From Sphingomonas sp. Leaf17 (GTDB lineage Bacteria; Pseudomonadota; Alphaproteobacteria; Sphingomonadales; Sphingomonadaceae), in assembly GCF_001421505.1 (NCBI RefSeq), contig NZ_LMKL01000001.1, positions 558,001 to 622,000 on the forward strand: DNA of 64,000 nt, in the 5' to 3' direction. The first letter of the stretch is position 1, and every line of letters begins with the position of its first letter. Both the position numbers and the translations under genes were made by a program. The notes below the pieces were generated by a model, which saw only the letters and a list, made by a program, of their open reading frames with translations, did not search any database and had not been told where the DNA came from. Shown here one piece after another: positions 54,276 through 64,000 of this stretch.

Positions 54276-54339
54276 GCTTCTACATCGGCGGCGCAAATAC
54301 CCCCCCGGGGGGGGAGGCATTATCGCCTTCCCCGTTCCC

Positions 54340-59253
<4,914 letters not shown>

Positions 59254-60816
59254 TCACGGTGCGGGAGGCGTCATACCGGTGACGAGCACGAAGCGCTGAC
59301 CGGCGGGTGGTGCCGGTACGGGGGTTATGCCTTGGCCGCGCAGGAGCGACGCGATCGCGAGCGCCCGGCGTTCGACGAGGTTCGGTGACGCCGGCATCGC
59401 GCCCGGTGGCAGGCCAGGCACGCCGAGGCCCTGGATATTCCAGCGCCGCGCCGCCCAGATCGACGTCGCCACGGCGGATCGCGCCGCCGCGTCGAGCGAG
59501 TCGACATTGTCGGCAAAGGCAACCTCGGGCAGCGGCCCCTGCGGCGGCACGATGACCACTGTCCACCCCTCCGTCCCGGCGGCGGCGCGTGCCTCCAGCG
59601 CCCGATATGTCGCAAGGCTCGCGCCCGGCAATATCGCGGCCGGCGCGGTCGCGCGTCGATGATCGCGATCAATCGTGACATCCTCGGCCGCCACGCCCGT
59701 CACCAGTGCGATCATCTTCGCCAGCGACGCCATGCGCTGGGCGTCGGGACTGGGGGCCTCGCCGGCCTGGCGAAGCTCCTCACGCTGCGCTTCCAGCGCC
59801 CCTGCCCCCGGATCGAGCAGGATCTGGTCGAGATCCAGCCGGATCGGCCGGCCCAGCGCTTCGGTCAGCGCGGCCTGGATCGTCGGCGTCTTCTGGGTCT
59901 TGCCGCGAGGCGCGATGACGACGGCACGCACGACCAGCGGTTCGGCGGCAAAATCAAGATCGAGTTGGGTGACACGCGCATCATCGCCGAACCTGTTCGT
60001 CAGAAGCGATCGTGCCTGCGACACGGCCACCGCTTCGCGGCCGATCCTGTTCAGCGAGATCCCCAACGGGACAGCCATCACGACGAAGACGAGCAGCAGC
60101 ACGATGGTCTGCATCCAGCTCTGCCGTCGCGACAGGTGATGACCAAATCCATAAAAGCGCGCCATGGCGGTCGCCGACAAAGCGATCGTGATGAAATTGG
60201 TGACGAACAGAGCGAAGGCACCCGCGCCGACGGGGACGTTGCGGGTGGCGATACCGTAGCCGACGACGGCAAGCGGCGGCATCAAGGCGGTGGCGATCGC
60301 GACGCCGACGATGGTTTCGCCACGGCCGCGGATGATGGCGAAGCTGCCCGCGAGGGCGGCGAACAGCGCGACCGCCAGATCGAACAGATTGGGCCTGGTC
60401 CGCGCGACGATTTCCGCCGTCGGTGCCTGGAGCGGCGAGATGGTGACGATCAACGCCGTGAACGCGACCGCCGCGATCGCTCCCAGCGCCAGCGCCTTCA
60501 ACGATCGCCGCAGTTCGCGAAAATCGAAGAGAGCAAGGCTGAAGCCAAAACCCAGGATCGGATTCATCAGCGGCGAAATCAGCATCGCGCCGATCACCAC
60601 GGCCGGCGACGACAGCAACAGCCCGAGCACCGCGATTCCCGCCGACATCATCGTCATGAACGCATAGCGCGGCGACCACCCGCTTTCCTCGACGATACGC
60701 GCGACCACGGCCTCGTGATCGACGCGCCCCACCACCGATCGGCGCCACCAGCGGTACAGCGCGAGGCGGGCCAGACGGCTGTTCAGGTCGGATCGAGCGC
60801 GCGCTATGTCAGTCAT
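59254..60816 (-). CDS. DUF389 family membrane protein
   Basis: 520 aa. About six helices in the first half: AFMTMMSAGIAVLGLLLSSP, VIGAMLISPLMNPILGFGFS, ALALGAIAAVAFTALIVTIS, RGRGETIVGVAIATALMPPL, and FALFVTNFITIALSATAMAR. The paired GAMLISPLMNPI and AIATALMPPLAVVG motifs define DUF389. The soluble C-terminal half has no recognised domain. Function is unknown in the family; position beside a transporter and a channel hints at membrane or ion homeostasis. Separated from the next gene by 201 bp. Confidence 0.85.
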   Translation of the reverse strand: MTDIARARSDLNSRLARLALYRWWRRSVVGRVDHEAVVARIVEESGWSPRYAFMTMMSAGIAVLGLLLSSPAVVIGAMLISPLMNPILGFGFSLALFDFRELRRSLKALALGAIAAVAFTALIVTISPLQAPTAEIVARTRPNLFDLAVALFAALAGSFAIIRGRGETIVGVAIATALMPPLAVVGYGIATRNVPVGAGAFALFVTNFITIALSATAMARFYGFGHHLSRRQSWMQTIVLLLVFVVMAVPLGISLNRIGREAVAVSQARSLLTNRFGDDARVTQLDLDFAAEPLVVRAVVIAPRGKTQKTPTIQAALTEALGRPIRLDLDQILLDPGAGALEAQREELRQAGEAPSPDAQRMASLAKMIALVTGVAAEDVTIDRDHRRATAPAAILPGASLATYRALEARAAAGTEGWTVVIVPPQGPLPEVAFADNVDSLDAAARSAVATSIWAARRWNIQGLGVPGLPPGAMPASPNLVERRALAIASLLRGQGITPVPAPPAGQRFVLVTGMTPPAP

Positions 60817-61017
60817 TCTTCGGGCTTATGCCCCGCTGGCGATCGTGCGTCACCTCCCGTCGTCATCCCGCGACGCGGACGTGGCGGATTGGTCCCCGCG
60901 GGCCAGCCCTCGCGCCGGGTCGACCGATCACCGGCGGGGTATCGACATCGGGCTTGGCAATGATGATGCGCCGCCCGGCGAGCCACCCCGATGGTGTTGC
61001 CACGACATCACGGTTCG

Positions 61018-62856
61018 CTACCGGATAAGCCATGCGATCGCGAAGCAGGTCGCCAGGCCGACGATTATATTCATCGGCACCCCGATTTTCACGAAGTCGG
61101 AGAACCGATAATCCGCCGCCGCATAGACCATGGTATTGGTCTGGTAACCGATCGGCGTTGCGAAACTGGCCGAGGCCGCAAACATCACCGCGACGATCAG
61201 CGCGCGCGGATCGTTGCCGGTCGCCTGTGCCAGCCCGATCGCCACCGGCGTCATGATGACGGCGACCGCGTTGTTGGTCACGGTTTCGGTCAGCGCCGAT
61301 GTCAGGAAATAGAGGACGAGGATCAGCACCAGCGGCGACAGCGTGCCAAGCCAGGGCGAGATCGCATCGACGACGAGACCGACGGTGCCGATCGCCTCCA
61401 GCCCGCTTCCGATGCCAAGCATGGCGAAGATGAGCACGAGAACGCTGCCGTCGATCGAGCGCCATGCCTCCTCGGGGTCGATACAGCCGGTGATGAGGAC
61501 GATACCGACGCCCATCAACGCAAGCGTCACGACCGGCAGCACCCCCAGCGCGGCCAGGCCAACGACCCCCGCCAAGGTGAGAAGCGCGATCGGCGCGCGC
61601 GTCCGACGAAAGCGACGGACGTGGCTTGTATCCTCCGCGATCAGGTTGGTGTTCTCGCGCAGTTCGGCGATCGCGGACTCCCCGGCGGCGACCAGCAGGC
61701 TGTCGGCGGCGCGAAGCCGCACGCTGCCGAGATCCGGTCCCGGCAGATGTCGCGCACGCCCGATGCCCAAGACCCGCGCCGGCAGGTTCGACAGGAACGG
61801 GATGTCGCGCAGATGGCGGCCAAGCGCCGGATGCGACGGCGCGATCGTCAGCCCGACCAGCCGGACATCGTCGGCGCGCTCGTCATCGGCAAGCCGGATC
61901 GGGTTCCCGACATTCTGCAAGCCCACGACGACGTCGCGGCTTCGGGCAAGACCGTCCAGCTCGTCCGCGGAACTGGCGACGACCAGTCGGTCGCCTGGCA
62001 TCAACGCGGTTTCCGGGCGCGTATCGCGCAGCAGCGCGCCGCCGCGGCGGATGGCGATCAACCGGACCGCATCGCGCCTGAGGAACGATAGCGCACCGAC
62101 GGTTGGTGTCCGCGCGGCCAGGTCGCCAATCAGCGCCAGCTCGGTCAGATAATCGCGGTGATGCCGGTCCGCTATGTCATTGTCAGGCCGTGCCGGGAGC
62201 AGTCTGGGTCCGAGCACGAGCATCGTCAGGACACCGGCCAGCATGGCGGCCAAGCCAACCCCGGTAATCTCGAAGATGCCGAACGCGGCCTGCCCGTTGG
62301 CGCGCGCGACGCCGTCTACAAGCAGGTTCGTCGACGTGCCGATAAGCGTCAGCGTGCCCCCCAGGATGGACAGGTAGGACAGCGGAATGAGCAAGCGTGT
62401 CGCGGGGATACCGACCGTCCGGGCCAACCGCCGGACAAGGGGGATCAGCACGATCACGACCGGCGTGTTGTTGATGAAGGCCGGCGCGGTCGCCGCCCCC
62501 GCCAGCATTTCCGCAACGGTCCGCCTCGGCGCCTGCGCCGCACGCCGGACAACCAGGCTGGCAAGTGCCTCGATCGTCCCGGTGCGAACGAGCGCACCCG
62601 AAAGGACGAAGAACGCAGCGATCGTGATCGGGGCGGAATTGGCGAATGCCGCGGTGACGAGGTCGGGCGTCAGCCAGCCCAGCGCGATCATCACGCCGGC
62701 CCCGAATACCGCGATTGTCACAGGCGGGAACCGTTCGGTCGCAAAGGCAACGAACAGCGCCACGACAAAGGCCAGGCCCAGCACCGGCTGATGCAAGGCC
62801 ATGAACGCGGTCAGATTGTCGATCAACTCACTCCCCCCCCCCCGATGCAGATGCAT
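61018..62856 (-). CDS. SLC13/ArsB-type transporter with internal TrkA-C domains
   Basis: 612 aa from the ATG at 62856. Two blocks of helices (about 10-200 and 410-612) flank a soluble region with RCK/TrkA-C elements (DAVRLIAIRRGGALLRDTRP, LMPGDRLVVASSADEL, LRAADSLLVAAGESAI). INNTPVVIVLIPL, TLIGTSTNLLVDG and TETVTNNAVAVIMTPVAIG are the substrate/sodium hairpin motifs of the divalent-anion:Na+ symporter (SLC13) superfamily. Substrate may be sulfate, dicarboxylate or another anion. The start is uncertain because an 11-base G run lies just after it; TTG at 62826 or ATG at 62799 would exclude the run. Confidence 0.83.
   Translation of the reverse strand: MHLHRGGGSELIDNLTAFMALHQPVLGLAFVVALFVAFATERFPPVTIAVFGAGVMIALGWLTPDLVTAAFANSAPITIAAFFVLSGALVRTGTIEALASLVVRRAAQAPRRTVAEMLAGAATAPAFINNTPVVIVLIPLVRRLARTVGIPATRLLIPLSYLSILGGTLTLIGTSTNLLVDGVARANGQAAFGIFEITGVGLAAMLAGVLTMLVLGPRLLPARPDNDIADRHHRDYLTELALIGDLAARTPTVGALSFLRRDAVRLIAIRRGGALLRDTRPETALMPGDRLVVASSADELDGLARSRDVVVGLQNVGNPIRLADDERADDVRLVGLTIAPSHPALGRHLRDIPFLSNLPARVLGIGRARHLPGPDLGSVRLRAADSLLVAAGESAIAELRENTNLIAEDTSHVRRFRRTRAPIALLTLAGVVGLAALGVLPVVTLALMGVGIVLITGCIDPEEAWRSIDGSVLVLIFAMLGIGSGLEAIGTVGLVVDAISPWLGTLSPLVLILVLYFLTSALTETVTNNAVAVIMTPVAIGLAQATGNDPRALIVAVMFAASASFATPIGYQTNTMVYAAADYRFSDFVKIGVPMNIIVGLATCFAIAWLIR
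62833..62843. repeat. Homopolymer of 11 C at the start of the SLC13-type gene
   Basis: An uninterrupted C11 (G11 in the coding strand) spans codons 5-8 after the upstream ATG. Tracts this long are slippage-prone and rare in coding DNA. Depending on the real start it could shift the frame or act as an oversized ribosome site. Confidence 0.85.
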
Positions 62857-62925
62857 GTGTTTTGTCGTTGCTGGCAGGAAGATCAGTGGCTGTCCAACGC
62901 TTCGATCGGCGCTAGACAGGTGTCG

Positions 62926-63957
62926 ATGCCACGCCGGAACCATAGATCGAGCGATCCTCTGCCGATGTTGCGCCAACGCAGCCGGACGCCGGTCTGGATC
63001 GCGCTTTCCTGGCGGATCCTGCTCGCGCTTGGCTTGATCGGCGTGGCACTGGCTGTCCACTGGTTCGATCGGGACGGGTTGCGCGATAACAGCGACGGCT
63101 ATGTGAGCCTGATCGACGTCGTCTATTTCACGATGATTACCGTCACGACCGTCGGTTACGGCGACATCGTGCCCGTGACCGACCGGGCGCGGCTGTTCGA
63201 CACGTTCGTGGTGACACCGGTCCGACTGTTCGTGTGGCTGATCTTTCTCGGCACCGCCTATAATTTCGTCTTCAAGCAGGTTTGGGAGAAATGGCGCATG
63301 CGCGTCCTGCAACGCGATCTTCGCGGCCACGTCATCGTCGCCGGTCACGGGACCAGTGGCACGGAGGCCGTGGCCGAGCTGATCCGGCGGGGTCGCAAGC
63401 CCGGCGAGATCGTGGTCATCGACCCGCGCGCCGACGCGCTCGACACGGCGGAGGGCGAAGGCGTGATCGTGCTGGCCGGAGACGCGACGCGCAACGCGAC
63501 GCTGGAGGCTGTCAGGGTCGGCCGTGCCAGCGCGCTCATCGTCGCTGCGGGTCGCGACGATACGTCGATCCTGATCGTGCTGACCGCTCGTCGCCTTGCC
63601 GTCGATCTGCCGATCAGCGTCGTCATCCGATCGGAGGATAACGAGGCGCTGGCGACGCAGGCCGGTGCCAACACCGTTATAAACCCCGCCAGCTTCGCCG
63701 GCCTGCTGCTTGCCGAGTCGACCAGCGGGCCGCATCTGGCCGACTACATGATGGATCTGGCCGGGCTTCACGGCGCGGTTTCGCTCCACGAGCGCGCGGT
63801 CGCACCGCACGAGATCGGCACGCCGATGTCCGGCCTCACGACCGGAATGGGCCTCCGCGTCTATCGCGGCGGACAACGCTATGGCTTCTGGCAATCGGAG
63901 GTCTCGGCGCTCGAAGCCGACGATCGGATCATCGAGATCGTGCCGACGACGACCTGA
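62926..63957 (+). CDS. Potassium channel with TrkA-N (RCK) domain
   Basis: 343 aa. First helix at 27-47 (WRILLALGLIGVALAVHWF), pore helix and selectivity filter TVGYGD at 75-80, second helix at about 95-115, then an RCK/TrkA-N Rossmann domain (GHVIVAGHGTSG, GxGxxG at 140-145; VVIDPRAD) and a TrkA-C-like end. This is the two-helix, RCK-gated K+ channel layout (MthK-type); opening is usually set by nucleotide or cation binding. ATG 62926 follows ACAGG; it is divergent from the SLC13-type gene with 69 bp between them. Confidence 0.88.
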   Translation: MPRRNHRSSDPLPMLRQRSRTPVWIALSWRILLALGLIGVALAVHWFDRDGLRDNSDGYVSLIDVVYFTMITVTTVGYGDIVPVTDRARLFDTFVVTPVRLFVWLIFLGTAYNFVFKQVWEKWRMRVLQRDLRGHVIVAGHGTSGTEAVAELIRRGRKPGEIVVIDPRADALDTAEGEGVIVLAGDATRNATLEAVRVGRASALIVAAGRDDTSILIVLTARRLAVDLPISVVIRSEDNEALATQAGANTVINPASFAGLLLAESTSGPHLADYMMDLAGLHGAVSLHERAVAPHEIGTPMSGLTTGMGLRVYRGGQRYGFWQSEVSALEADDRIIEIVPTTT

Positions 63958-64000
63958 TGCCCGCGAGGTGCCTTCCACGCTGTACCGACTATCCGGCCAA

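Larger units (their letters stand above)
53530..54339. other. 810-bp gap with two operator-like palindromes
   Basis: No recognisable gene. Near the ferritin-like operon start it carries AT-rich DNA and the palindrome at 53596-53606; near the other end a second, longer palindrome at 54261-54275. A perfect -10-like TATAAT lies at 53952-53957 without a matching -35. An imperfect hairpin of REP type (ATCCC...GGGAT) lies at 53981-54002. Short open frames on both strands lack ribosome sites and family features. Confidence 0.45.

Noticed and set aside
61018..63978. SLC13-type protein extended to 986 residues
   Set aside because: The extension is antisense to the potassium channel, whose TVGYGD and GxGxxG motifs are clear.

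Overview
The window is high-GC DNA with the gene content of a Sphingomonas-like alphaproteobacterium: many TonB-dependent receptors (TBDRs), Tat-exported carbohydrate enzymes, SapC/halogenase gene sets, and the non-phosphorylating L-rhamnose pathway known from Sphingomonas. No rRNA, tRNA, CRISPR array, insertion sequence or phage gene was seen. Genes are tightly packed, often with ATGA stop/start overlaps. Most of the window is a locus for using pectin, mainly rhamnogalacturonan I (RG-I) with galactan and arabinogalactan side chains.

Region 1 (1-8243, + strand): the end of a TBDR, a structured terminator, then an overlapping run of flavin-dependent halogenase, SapC-family protein, cupin/JmjC-like protein and a second halogenase, closed by a LacI regulator. 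The chemistry of this gene set is not established; it is the best candidate here for an undescribed system.

Region 2 (8265-18236): RG-I attack enzymes. These are a PL26-type exo-lyase with a DUF6250 partner, two CE12 rhamnogalacturonan acetylesterases, an alpha/beta-hydrolase esterase, a PL22 oligogalacturonate lyase and a PL11 rhamnogalacturonan lyase.

Region 3 (18556-39170): a TBDR, an IclR regulator, and two opposed gene runs. The + run has L-rhamnose 1-dehydrogenase, GH28, rhamnose mutarotase, GH35, GH53, GH105 and an MFS symporter. The - run has L-rhamnonate dehydratase, a FAH-type hydrolase, an SDR dehydrogenase, a lactonase, RhaT, GH43 and an esterase. Together they form a complete route: lyases cut RG-I, GH105 splits the unsaturated disaccharide and frees rhamnose, RhaT/MFS import it, and rhamnose is oxidised through the lactone, rhamnonate, KDR and diketo acid to pyruvate and lactate.

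Region 4 (39600-47404): another TBDR, an esterase on the opposite strand, and an iron module (PepSY membrane protein, 63-residue membrane protein, siderophore-type TBDR).

Region 5 (47698-58658): a FadR-type GntR regulator with a frameshifted C-terminus, a minus-strand operon of two Tat-exported ferritin-like proteins plus a TBDR, and a GH43 galactanase-like/GH2 beta-galactosidase pair. Near-identical TTGTNNNACAA palindromes precede both operons and suggest one regulon for (arabino)galactan.

Region 6 (59254-63957): membrane housekeeping genes: a DUF389 protein, an SLC13-type transporter with an 11-C homopolymer at its start, and a divergent potassium channel with a TrkA-N domain.
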